Of a stretch of DNA of 28,509 nt, positions 1-6,798 are shown piece by piece (the stretch's first letter is position 1; every line of letters starts with the position of its first letter). Under the pieces are notes generated by a model. The model was not told where the DNA came from and made no database searches. It worked only from the letters and a program-made list of their open reading frames with translations. Both the position numbers and the translations under genes were made by a program. The stretch is from an uncultured Bacilli bacterium (lineage in GTDB: Bacteria; Bacillota_I; Bacilli_A; RF39; UBA660): the NCBI GenBank assembly GCA_934096605.1, contig CAKOMI010000015.1, forward strand, positions 1-28,509. Reading direction: 5' to 3'.

Positions 1-80
1 TTAGTACATGTCCTTTCTATGTAAAATAATTCGTCATTTTAGTTTAATTTTAGGAGATTTTAATATGTCATTTAACAGAC

Positions 81-265
81 TTATCTCTCCTATTCTCCTT
101 TAATTTTACAAAATTTAATCTTCTATTTCAATAGTTTTTTATGTCAATTATACTTAGTATTTAAAAAAGAACAACTAATCTTCATAGACTAATCGTTCTT
201 GATTGTATTATAAACTAGGAATATAGGGATTAGTTTTAGTACCATCGCCCGTAAATTTTAAGGTG
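81..265. repeat. Direct repeat, left copy (partner at 1622-1806)
   Basis: This stretch recurs at an offset of 1541 bases with only about two mismatches that I can find (near positions 97 and 247). It holds a promoter and ribosome-binding-site region (81-131), a rho-independent terminator (163-200) and the last codons of the surface-protein gene. The two copies flank the left surface-protein gene, which is the footprint expected of a tandem duplication. The left end at 81 no longer leads into a recognisable gene on the minus strand: after the ribosome-binding-site-like AGGAGAG there is no open frame of any length. The repeat therefore carries a vestigial or cut-off copy of the 5' region. Confidence 0.85.
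163..200 (-). terminator. Rho-independent terminator of left surface-protein gene
   Basis: On the minus strand a 14-pair stem (187-200 with 167-180, including G-U pairs) closes a six-base loop and runs into six U's. It lies eight bases after the stop codon of the gene ending at 208. An identical structure follows the second gene copy. Confidence 0.8.
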
Positions 266-1602
266 TTTTTTAAATTTATTACTGGTTTTAAATAAGAGGT
301 AGTTCCAGTAGATGATTCCCAAGCACTACCCTTAGTAGTGATAGACATTTCATATGCAGAATAATTAGAATAACGCGTTCCATGATATTCTATTGGATTA
401 TAATATCCTATAGGTGTCATAGTCCAATATGTTCCTGAAGAGCACAGATAATTATCTAAAGAGGTTTTTGTTTTTGAAAGGGATATGTATAAATCGGAAG
501 CAATTCCAGCCATTAAAGCTTCATCGGCTGTTATTAAGCCAATCGGATAAGTTAGGGCTTTATTGCCACTTGATGCACTGCTAACTGTATAATAATCCAA
601 ACTATTTGTACATTTTAAACTTGGCAAAAATTCAGAAAATCTAGAAAAGCCTTTATATTTAGTTATTACTGTTCCTGTACCAGAGCCACTTGCATTATTA
701 AGTGTTTCACGATCACCACAAAAGCCAGCTGAAACTGAAACATAAGCCGCATAACTAGAAAGCTTTGTTGCATAAAAATTATCATTATTAGTTTTAATGT
801 TCGAATTATTATTAGTGCCATGGACTTGCTCACTTGTGTATTTGTACCCAACATACATATTATTTCCACTTAATTTATTAAAAGTAGTAGACATATAAAA
901 TCTATCCTCTTCAAATTTGCCATTGTCATGAGCACTTGTACCATCATAAATCATGCGAATACTACCATTACCGTTGATTCGTATAATACGCCAGTAAAAA
1001 CCAGCAAATTTAACATAGTTGTTTTCTACACTACCTCGGTAGTAATAGCTTGTCCCATCATCATCTTCTGTCATAAAGATGCCCTTTTCATGTGATTCAC
1101 AAGTAGAATCATTACACGCACTTTTACTAAAGTCTGGAGTGTAACTATTTACTGTTAAATTACCTAGAGCTGTACTTACTACTTTACTAGTTTTTTCAAA
1201 ATACAAGTTGCATCTGGTCCTTGTATAATCGGTTGCATTGTAATTACTATAATTAGCCTCGAACGTCCATGTCGCATTATTCCAGTTAGGCGTAACACCA
1301 TTGGTGCAATTGCTTTTCTCTTCATTTAATGTATAACCTGTATTTTGCTTAGGCATACTCCTTGTTATCTCACCATCTACATAATAAGCAAAATAAATAT
1401 CTCCTGGATCCCCAACAGTCCCATTTATTACATTAAAATGTTTTTCTTCTGTAAATATTGCAAATGAGTTATATAAATATATGCCTGATAATAGCAATAT
1501 ACTTAAAATTATTGCTGTTAATATTATTTTTCTTTTACTATTTTTTTCTTTAAATTTCTGTAGCTTTAGAGAGTTATGCTTATTTAATAACCCCCCCCCC
1601 AA
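208..1602 (-). CDS. Membrane-anchored surface protein, DUF6273-like; poly-G phase-variable, out of frame here
   Basis: A 464-residue frame with a basic N-terminus, one membrane segment (about residues 25-47) and a large extracytoplasmic part. The C-terminal half has features I associate with DUF6273-type (C-type-lectin-like) domains: a FYWRIIRI stretch near residue 204, YWTMTP and PVINLK near the end, and the terminal motif GDGTKTNPYIPSL shared with the next copy. The open frame can only start at a TTG at 1602, which lacks a Shine-Dalgarno at proper distance. A strong start exists upstream: AGGAGAG followed eight bases later by GTG at 1618. From that GTG the frame runs six codons into ten G's (1591-1600) and stops after 12 residues. 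With nine or twelve G's it would read through into this protein (469 residues with nine). The gene thus looks switched off in this assembly. The role is unknown; surface exposure is inferred from the anchor. A homopolymer sequencing error is the main alternative. Confidence 0.8.
   Translation of the reverse strand: MGGGLLNKHNSLKLQKFKEKNSKRKIILTAIILSILLLSGIYLYNSFAIFTEEKHFNVINGTVGDPGDIYFAYYVDGEITRSMPKQNTGYTLNEEKSNCTNGVTPNWNNATWTFEANYSNYNATDYTRTRCNLYFEKTSKVVSTALGNLTVNSYTPDFSKSACNDSTCESHEKGIFMTEDDDGTSYYYRGSVENNYVKFAGFYWRIIRINGNGSIRMIYDGTSAHDNGKFEEDRFYMSTTFNKLSGNNMYVGYKYTSEQVHGTNNNSNIKTNNDNFYATKLSSYAAYVSVSAGFCGDRETLNNASGSGTGTVITKYKGFSRFSEFLPSLKCTNSLDYYTVSSASSGNKALTYPIGLITADEALMAGIASDLYISLSKTKTSLDNYLCSSGTYWTMTPIGYYNPIEYHGTRYSNYSAYEMSITTKGSAWESSTGTTSYLKPVINLKNTLKFTGDGTKTNPYIPSL
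1591..1600 (-). repeat. Poly-G tract of ten, candidate phase-variation switch
   Basis: Ten C's on the plus strand (G's on the coding strand) lie six codons after a GTG start that has a strong ribosome-binding site. In a genome this AT-rich a ten-base G run is very unlikely by chance. Slipped-strand mispairing in such tracts is an established on/off mechanism for surface proteins. Here ten G's give a stop after 12 codons; nine or twelve give the full protein. Confidence 0.8.
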
Positions 1603-1615
1603 CGTATTTCTGCTT

Positions 1616-1635
1616 CACGATTTATCTCTCCTATT
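1616..1635 (-). promoter_or_regulatory. Ribosome-binding site and GTG start of the phase-variable gene
   Basis: AGGAGAG is followed by a seven-base gap and GTG at 1618-1616. This is a far better start than the in-frame TTG at 1602, and it decides that the G tract lies inside the coding sequence. Confidence 0.7.
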
Positions 1636-1643
1636 CTTCTTTA

Positions 1644-1672
1644 ATTTTACAAAATTTAATCTTCTATTTCAA
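1644..1672 (-). promoter_or_regulatory. Sigma-A-type promoter of the left surface-protein gene
   Basis: Minus-strand TTGAAA (1672-1667), 17-base spacer, TAAAAT (1649-1644). It sits just upstream of the strong ribosome-binding site and GTG start at 1618. The same elements recur in the left repeat at 103-131 with no gene behind them. Confidence 0.6.
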
Positions 1673-1703
1673 TAGTTTTTTATGTCAATTATACTTAGTA
1701 TTT

Positions 1704-1741
1704 AAAAAAGAACAACTAATCTTCATAGACTAATCGTTCTT
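1704..1741 (-). terminator. Rho-independent terminator of right surface-protein gene
   Basis: Same hairpin as at 163-200: a 14-pair stem with G-U pairs, loop of six, then six U's, eight bases after the stop codon of the gene ending at 1749. It insulates the left copy from read-through, so each copy depends on its own promoter. Confidence 0.8.
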
Positions 1742-1748
1742 GATTGTA

Positions 1749-3095
1749 TTATAAACTAGGAATATAGGGATTAGTTTTAGTACCATCACCCGTAAATTTT
1801 AAGGTGCTTTTCAAATTTATAACTGGCCTTAAACCACTTGGAACACTCGTATATGTTTCGCTAATATCACCATTTCCAGAAACATCATATGTCATTGCTA
1901 ATGCCTGTTTAAATTTAAAAAGATAAAAGAAGCCTGATGGAGTCATTGTCCAATATTCAGGAGCACCAATCAAAAAATTATTATAATTATTTGGCGACTG
2001 AAAAGAACGATCATAATACGTTGCAGAATGGCCTGCAAAAATCATTTCATCCAAGGCTATTAAACCTATTGGATAAGTTAATGCCTTATTGCCATTAACA
2101 CTATTTGAAGTTGTATAATAGTCCAAAGTATTTGGACATTTTAATGTTGGCGTCCCCCGTTGAAACCTCGTATTGCCAGCATAATAAGTTGTGCTTGAGC
2201 CAGTAGCAACATTATCTTGTACATTATAGGTTGTTCTATCGCCACAAAAACCTGGTACGTTATCAATATAATTGGCATAACTATATAGTTTTGCTGTATA
2301 AAAATTATCATTAACTATTTTGATAGTTGAACTTGTGCTTAAGCCATGAGCATTACCACTTGCATACATATATCCTACATACATGTTATCTGTATTTGAC
2401 TGCGAAAATTGTGTTTCTCCATATCTTCTATCTTCACTTATAGAGCCATTGTCATGGGCACTTGTTCCATCATAAATCATGCGAATACTACCATTACCAT
2501 TGATTCGTATAATACGCCAGTAAAAACCTGCAAATTTAACATAATTATTTTCTACTGAACCTCGATAGTAATAGCTAGTACCATCATCATCTAGGGTCTC
2601 ATATATTCCTTTCTCATGAGATTCGCACCTAGAATCATCACACGCACTTTTACTAAAGTCTGGAGTGTAACTATTTACTGTTAAATCACCTAGAGCTGTA
2701 CTTACCACTTTACTAGTATTCTCAAAATATAAATTACATCTCGTTCTTGTATAGTCGGTTGCATTGTAATTACTATAATTAGCCTCGAACGTCCATGTCG
2801 CATTATTCCAGTTAGGCGTAACACCATTGGTGCAATTACTTTTTTCTGTATCTAATGTGTAACCTGTATTTTGCTTAGGCATACTACGCGTTATCTCACC
2901 ATCTACATAATAAGCAAAGTATATGTCGCCTGGATCACCTATTTCACCATTTATCACGTTAAAATGTTTTTCTTCCGTAAATATTGCAAATGAGTTATAT
3001 AAATATATGCCACCTAAAAGAAATAGAAAGATTACACTAATAAATATAAAAGCAAATTTTTTATTATTTCTAACTTTAAATTTTTGTAATTTCAT
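1749..3095 (-). CDS. Membrane-anchored surface protein, DUF6273-like, intact paralogue
   Basis: A 448-residue paralogue of the gene to its left. I chose ATG at 3095 because a GAGGG-type ribosome-binding site lies five to six bases upstream and the alignment with the other copy begins at KLQKFK. It has a basic N-terminus, one membrane segment (about residues 12-33) and an extracytoplasmic part. Up to about residue 220 the two copies are nearly identical outside the membrane segment. From there to about residue 420 they diverge strongly around fixed points (NMYVGY, GFCGDR, LDYYT, NKALTYPIGLI, YWTMTP). The last 25 residues are again nearly identical. This conserved-variable-conserved layout fits gene conversion or recombination between family members. 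Unlike the left copy it has no G tract, and its promoter lies in the region shared with the divergent regulator. Function unknown; surface location is inferred. Confidence 0.85.
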   Translation of the reverse strand: MKLQKFKVRNNKKFAFIFISVIFLFLLGGIYLYNSFAIFTEEKHFNVINGEIGDPGDIYFAYYVDGEITRSMPKQNTGYTLDTEKSNCTNGVTPNWNNATWTFEANYSNYNATDYTRTRCNLYFENTSKVVSTALGDLTVNSYTPDFSKSACDDSRCESHEKGIYETLDDDGTSYYYRGSVENNYVKFAGFYWRIIRINGNGSIRMIYDGTSAHDNGSISEDRRYGETQFSQSNTDNMYVGYMYASGNAHGLSTSSTIKIVNDNFYTAKLYSYANYIDNVPGFCGDRTTYNVQDNVATGSSTTYYAGNTRFQRGTPTLKCPNTLDYYTTSNSVNGNKALTYPIGLIALDEMIFAGHSATYYDRSFQSPNNYNNFLIGAPEYWTMTPSGFFYLFKFKQALAMTYDVSGNGDISETYTSVPSGLRPVINLKSTLKFTGDGTKTNPYIPSL

Positions 3096-3160
3096 ATTAT
3101 CCCTCTTTACTAGTATGGAATGTCTTAGGAATATCATTCACTGCTACTTTACATAAAATA

Positions 3161-3190
3161 ATATTAACACAAAATCGCATAATTTAGCAA
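3161..3190 (-). promoter_or_regulatory. Probable promoter of right surface-protein gene
   Basis: Minus-strand TTGCTA (3190-3185), 18-base spacer and TAATAT (3166-3161) with a TG one base ahead of the -10 (extended -10). It is unrelated to the promoter of the left copy and lies in the intergenic region shared with the divergent HTH gene. Confidence 0.45.
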
Positions 3191-3275
3191 CTTTTTTTAT
3201 TTTCCGTTTTTGCGATGAGAAAATAAACGGGAATGCGAGGTATTTTAATGGTTAATGTTGGGGAGCGAATGCGAT
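3174..3275. promoter_or_regulatory. Cluster of GCGAT/CGCAT half-sites and inverted repeat, possible operator
   Basis: The divergent intergenic region and start of the HTH gene contain ATCGCAT (3174-3180), TGCGATG (3211-3217), ATGCGA (3233-3238) and ATGCGAT (3269-3275), plus the inverted repeat CCGTTT (3204-3209) / AAACGG (3225-3230). Such spaced half-sites next to a regulator gene are typical of autoregulated operators. That the neighbouring HTH protein binds here is inference. Confidence 0.35.
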
Positions 3276-3721
3276 ACATTAGAGAAACTTATGATGCTAG
3301 TCAAAAAGAAATAGCAGAATATTTAGGTGTTAGTAAATCTTCTATTTGTCATTATGAAAAAAACAATCGTGATATTCCTTTAAAAAGTTTAGCTAAGTTT
3401 GCTGATTATTTTAATTTTTCAATTGATTACGTTTTAGGATTTACTAGTATTAAAAACTATAGTGATAAAAGTAATATTAGTTTAAAGAAAACAGCTAAAA
3501 GGATTGAAGAGATATGTCTTGAAAATAAATGGACAAATGTTAAAATGGCCAAAGAACTTAATACATGCGAATCTTCAATTAGAAACTATAAACGTGGCAC
3601 ATATATTATTTTACTTTCTTTTGCTATTCAATTACATTATAAATACAATTATTCTATTGATTGGATAATTGGCAGAACTGATAATAAATACACAGTAAAA
3701 AAGAATCTAACACATGTTTAG
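3248..3721 (+). CDS. XRE-family regulator with two HTH domains
   Basis: A 157-residue cytoplasmic protein with two Cro/C1-type helix-turn-helix domains. The first (about residues 4-58) has the usual pattern from GERMRYIRE through QKEIAEYLGVSKSSICHYEKNNRDIP to the hydrophobic FSIDYVLG end. The second (about 82-145) repeats it with NVKMAKELNTCESSIRNYKRG and ends YSIDWIIG. Two tandem DNA-binding units would suit recognition of two spaced half-sites, and such half-sites are present upstream. I chose ATG at 3248 because GAGG lies eight bases before it and the N-terminus then matches the family; an ATG at 3233 is in frame but has poorer support. It is transcribed away from the surface-protein gene and may control it, its own gene or both. 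No sensor domain is seen. Confidence 0.85.
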   Translation: MVNVGERMRYIRETYDASQKEIAEYLGVSKSSICHYEKNNRDIPLKSLAKFADYFNFSIDYVLGFTSIKNYSDKSNISLKKTAKRIEEICLENKWTNVKMAKELNTCESSIRNYKRGTYIILLSFAIQLHYKYNYSIDWIIGRTDNKYTVKKNLTHV

Positions 3722-3730
3722 ATTCTTTTT
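3701..3730 (+). terminator. Bidirectional rho-independent terminator
   Basis: Perfect ten-pair stem (3701-3710 with 3718-3727), seven-base loop, U-run on the plus strand and A-run on the other side. It overlaps the stop codon of the HTH gene (3719-3721) and serves the convergent RNase J gene, whose stop codon lies at 3731. Confidence 0.85.
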
Positions 3731-5365
3731 CTATACCTCTTGTACTACAGCAATAATCATAGGTTTACATTCAGTTTGTTCATATAGGTAGTTACTAAGT
3801 TCACTTCTTATATCAGTTTTAATTTGATTATAGTCAACTGTATTATTATTTATGTTTCTTAAAATAACGTCTTCACTTATTTTTTTCATGCCAATAATTA
3901 AATCTTTAGAATCTTTGACATAGATAAAGCCTTTAGTAGTTATTTCAGGACCAACAAGTAAAGTTTTATCTTTTTTGCTTAGTGTAGCGCTTACTAAAAC
4001 AATACCATTATCACTTAACATTTCCCTATCTTTCATAACTAGTTCACCAATATCATCACTACTTTTACCATCAATTAAAATATCTTTAACTTTAATATGT
4101 TCAAATTTATCTTCATAAACACCATCATTAAATGTTATGACGTCACCATTTTGCTTTAAGAAGATATTCTCATTAGGTATTCCTAATTCACTAGCAAGGT
4201 TAGCATTATTAACTAAGTAACGATATTCACCTTTGACAGGCATATAGTATTTAGGATTTAATAATTTAATCATAAGCATTAAATCTTCTTGAGAAGCGTG
4301 GTGTAAAATATTTTTACTTTTTGGTAATGATATAATTTTACAACCAGCCATAGCTAAGTCATTTTCTAGTTTAACGATAGTCTTTTCATTCGCGTCATAT
4401 CTAGGTTCTGCAAAAACCACCGCATCCCCTTCTCTAAGGGTTATAAATTTATCATAGCCATTTACTATTTTACTAATACCAGCATAAGCATTGGCTTTAT
4501 CATCACAAATTAATAAAATCGAATTAGAATCATTAATGTTTGATAAATCACCAATTAAATCTTTTGAAACTGTTAAATAATTGTTGTCGGTTGCAAAGTG
4601 GATAAAATTTTGTAATTTTTTACCCATAATAACAATTTTACGATGTGTATTTTTAGCTGCATCAAATATGTCTTGAATAGTGTATAGATGAGTTGGTAAG
4701 ACACTAAATAATACACGATTATCATATTTATTTAAAATATCAGCAAAGAAACCTTTCAAACGATGAGATGGTGACGTATGCCCAGGATGCTCAGAGAATA
4801 CAGATTCGCTTAAAAGACATAAAACCCCTTGTTTTCCAACATAGGCAATTTTGCCTAAATCCATATCATATGCTCCGTTCATCATTGGATCAATTATAAA
4901 ATCACCAGTATAGCATATTGCACCATGACTCGTATTTAAAAAGTACATTACAGCCCCTGGTACACTATGGCTTACGGCTAAAGGAAATATTGATACCTTA
5001 CCAAAATTTAGTCTCTTGTTGGGCGTAATCTCAACAATACTTTCTTCTTTAACACCCAAATCGGTTAAAACAAATTTTGTATAATTTGTTGCATAAAATT
5101 TGATACCAGGAATCGTTTTAGCTAAATCAAAAGCTGCCCCCATATTTTCATAATGGCCATGAGTAATAAATACTCCTTTAATTTTCTTTTTATTTTTGAT
5201 GAGATAATCATAATCAGGAATAATATAATCTATTCCAAATAAATTACCATCGGCATATTTAATTCCACAATCAAAAACAAATATTTGATCTTGAACTTCT
5301 ATGACATAGGTGTTTTTACCAGTTTCATCTAAACCACCTAAGCCAAATATTTTTATTTTTTCCAT
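3731..5365 (-). CDS. rnjB: RNase J2-like metallo-beta-lactamase/beta-CASP protein, degenerate active site
   Basis: The 544-residue protein aligns over its whole length with RNase J: GGLDETGKN start, metallo-beta-lactamase domain, beta-CASP insert and C-terminal GPEITTKGFIYV and PMIIAVVQEV. RNase J enzymes mature and degrade mRNA in the Gram-positive degradosome. The metal site is damaged. The HxHxDH motif reads HGHYEN (residues 69-74), much as I recall for B. subtilis RNase J2 (HGHDEN). The late PVHGEYR motif reads PVKGEYR (Lys378). The GSQGE loop (about 285-297) and the SSxPIPGN loop (about 318-326) are replaced. H133 and D155 remain. I therefore call it J2-like, probably a weak or inactive partner of an RNase J1 encoded elsewhere. 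ATG at 5365 follows AAGGAG by six bases. Confidence 0.88.
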   Translation of the reverse strand: MEKIKIFGLGGLDETGKNTYVIEVQDQIFVFDCGIKYADGNLFGIDYIIPDYDYLIKNKKKIKGVFITHGHYENMGAAFDLAKTIPGIKFYATNYTKFVLTDLGVKEESIVEITPNKRLNFGKVSIFPLAVSHSVPGAVMYFLNTSHGAICYTGDFIIDPMMNGAYDMDLGKIAYVGKQGVLCLLSESVFSEHPGHTSPSHRLKGFFADILNKYDNRVLFSVLPTHLYTIQDIFDAAKNTHRKIVIMGKKLQNFIHFATDNNYLTVSKDLIGDLSNINDSNSILLICDDKANAYAGISKIVNGYDKFITLREGDAVVFAEPRYDANEKTIVKLENDLAMAGCKIISLPKSKNILHHASQEDLMLMIKLLNPKYYMPVKGEYRYLVNNANLASELGIPNENIFLKQNGDVITFNDGVYEDKFEHIKVKDILIDGKSSDDIGELVMKDREMLSDNGIVLVSATLSKKDKTLLVGPEITTKGFIYVKDSKDLIIGMKKISEDVILRNINNNTVDYNQIKTDIRSELSNYLYEQTECKPMIIAVVQEV

Positions 5366-5422
5366 AACATGCTCCTTTTCTATTTTAAGAAAAAAGAATA
5401 TAAGTTGTTGAGAAACATGTTA

Positions 5423-5451
5423 ATTATAGCAAATGTTTAGGACTTTTGCAA
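5423..5451 (-). promoter_or_regulatory. Promoter of the RNase J2-like gene
   Basis: Minus-strand TTGCAA (5451-5446), 17-base spacer, TATAAT (5428-5423) with TG one base before the -10. The -35 lies inside the last codons of the upstream gene, so the gene can be expressed on its own. Confidence 0.7.
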
Positions 5452-6231
5452 CGAATAACGCGACTCGCTTATTAAGTCCTCTATATTTGTTATTTCCAAT
5501 CCTTGAAAATGAATTTGTTCTAATAAAAGTTTTAACCGTTCAATACTAATGGAGTCATCAAGATAGATAATACTACCACTTTTTATAGATGAATAAAGAG
5601 TTGCAAAATTATTTTTGTTAATGTAAAGAGAAATTTTTATTTGATATTTATTTTTTTGTTTACAGAATTCTTTATTATCATCATGTACGAAACATATTGA
5701 GGTATCTCTTTTATTTTTTTCTAAAGAAGCTATTTGATAATTATAGTTGTCATAATCATCAGCAACATAAAAACCATATTGTCCTGCAAAATTTGTACTT
5801 TTACCCTTCATAAGCATTGTATAATAAATACCTAGTTCTTCAAAAAATGTAGCAAATTTAGAACTTGATATAACTAATGTTACTTTGTTTTTTAAAGGAT
5901 TACCTCTATTTATGATTTTATCCTTATAATTTTTAATGGTAATATTTGGAGAACTTTCTTGAAAAACTAAAGATGATGATTGATAAAATCCTAAATATTT
6001 CATATTCTGAAAGCTTTTTTTAATATCAACTTTTCTACTATTTAAACCAGGAATAATAAAGTTATCATTTATCACAGCATTAATAGCTTCTTCTTCATAA
6101 TCTTTACTTACGGTAGTGATAGTTTCGTATAAAGGATCTTTTTTCTGCATAAATAAAGCTAGAGACTCCGTAAAATAAAAGCTAAAACATACTAAACTAA
6201 TAATACCAATATAACGTAAATAATGGTTCAT
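5437..6231 (-). CDS. Exported protein with divergent polysaccharide-deacetylase-like C-terminus
   Basis: A 264-residue protein with an N-terminal membrane segment or uncleaved signal (about residues 4-27), so it probably faces the outside. The segment with IIPGLNSRKVDIKKSFQNM and later NPLKNKVTLVIS resembles the lead-in of a NodB-type deacetylase group I remember from gut Firmicutes. The end, GSIIYLDD followed by LLLEQIHFQGLEITNIEDLI, has the shape of the last strand-helix unit of that fold. I see no canonical NodB metal motifs (TFDD, HSxxH), so catalysis is doubtful. ATG at 6231 follows AGGTGA by four to five bases. It lies 50 bases after the SSB gene on the same strand and is probably co-transcribed with it. 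Without a profile search the family call is tentative. Confidence 0.6.
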   Translation of the reverse strand: MNHYLRYIGIISLVCFSFYFTESLALFMQKKDPLYETITTVSKDYEEEAINAVINDNFIIPGLNSRKVDIKKSFQNMKYLGFYQSSSLVFQESSPNITIKNYKDKIINRGNPLKNKVTLVISSSKFATFFEELGIYYTMLMKGKSTNFAGQYGFYVADDYDNYNYQIASLEKNKRDTSICFVHDDNKEFCKQKNKYQIKISLYINKNNFATLYSSIKSGSIIYLDDSISIERLKLLLEQIHFQGLEITNIEDLISESRYSLQKS

Positions 6232-6281
6232 AGAATCACCTATAATTATTTTATGTAGTAAAGAAGATATTTACCATTATT

Positions 6282-6617
6282 TTAGTTATTAGTTTCTTCT
6301 TTAATTTTGGAGTTGGTTAAAAAAGTTAAAGATTCGACCATTACCTCAGAAATATATTTTGTTTCTTCATTTTCACCAGTATAATTTCTGACTTGTAATC
6401 GTCCTTTAATGCCGACTAAATCACCCTTATGACAAAATTCACAAGTCCTTTTAGCTAACGCATCCCATAAGACACATCGGATAAAATCAGTTTCGTAAAT
6501 ACCATCTTGATTTTTATATGTTCTTGGAACAGCAAGATTAATAGCTAATCGTGGTCTTGTTTCTTTTTGTATTACTGGGTCTTCTGTAAGTCTACCTACT
6601 AACGTAATATAATTCAT
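6282..6617 (-). CDS. ssb: Single-stranded DNA-binding protein, short form
   Basis: 111 residues with the OB fold typical of bacterial SSB: MNYITLVGRLTEDP at the start, RLAINLAVPR, TDFIRCVLWDALAK and GDLVGIKGRLQVRNY. The protein stops at KEETNN and lacks the flexible linker and acidic DDDIPF-type tail that recruits partner proteins. In length and tail loss it resembles the short competence-associated SsbB of Bacillus more than the housekeeping SsbA. I do not see rpsF or rpsR beside it, which usually flank ssbA. AAAGGAGG four bases before ATG at 6617 makes the start certain. Confidence 0.9.
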   Translation of the reverse strand: MNYITLVGRLTEDPVIQKETRPRLAINLAVPRTYKNQDGIYETDFIRCVLWDALAKRTCEFCHKGDLVGIKGRLQVRNYTGENEETKYISEVMVESLTFLTNSKIKEETNN

Positions 6618-6756
6618 AACGCCTCCTTTCGAGAGCTATTTAATCATAAATATTTTAGATAGTAAAATAACCAATTTTCTTAAAAAAAACTATATTCGAC
6701 AATTATTTTAATGCCAATTTTAAAATTTGCCTAAGACAATTTTCAAAATTAGATAT

Positions 6757-6786
6757 AAAAAAACTACCTATTTTAAAAATAAGTAG
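6757..6786 (-). terminator. Rho-independent terminator of sufB
   Basis: On the minus strand a CTACTTATTTT arm (6786-6776) pairs with 6774-6764, with one G-U type pair, and runs into seven U's. It begins about 13 bases after the sufB stop codon. The rest of the gap up to the SSB gene (6618-6756) is AT-rich, and I find no convincing promoter or gene there. Confidence 0.7.
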
Positions 6787-6798
6787 AAATTTTAGAAA

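Larger units (their letters stand above)
1622..1806. repeat. Direct repeat, right copy (partner at 81-265)
   Basis: Near-identical to 81-265. It contains the 3' end and terminator of the right surface-protein gene plus the promoter and ribosome-binding site of the left one. Recombination between the two copies would delete or amplify the left gene cleanly, promoter included. Confidence 0.85.

Noticed and set aside
65..103. Plus-strand mini-ORF of 12 codons after an AGGAG-like site
   Set aside because: It lies in the vestigial repeat, has no promoter and reads across the complement of a known ribosome-binding-site region, so it is most likely chance.
1481..1675. Plus-strand open frame of about 64 codons across the start of the left surface gene
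   Set aside because: It is the complement of the membrane segment and G tract, with biased hydrophobic content and no ribosome-binding site.
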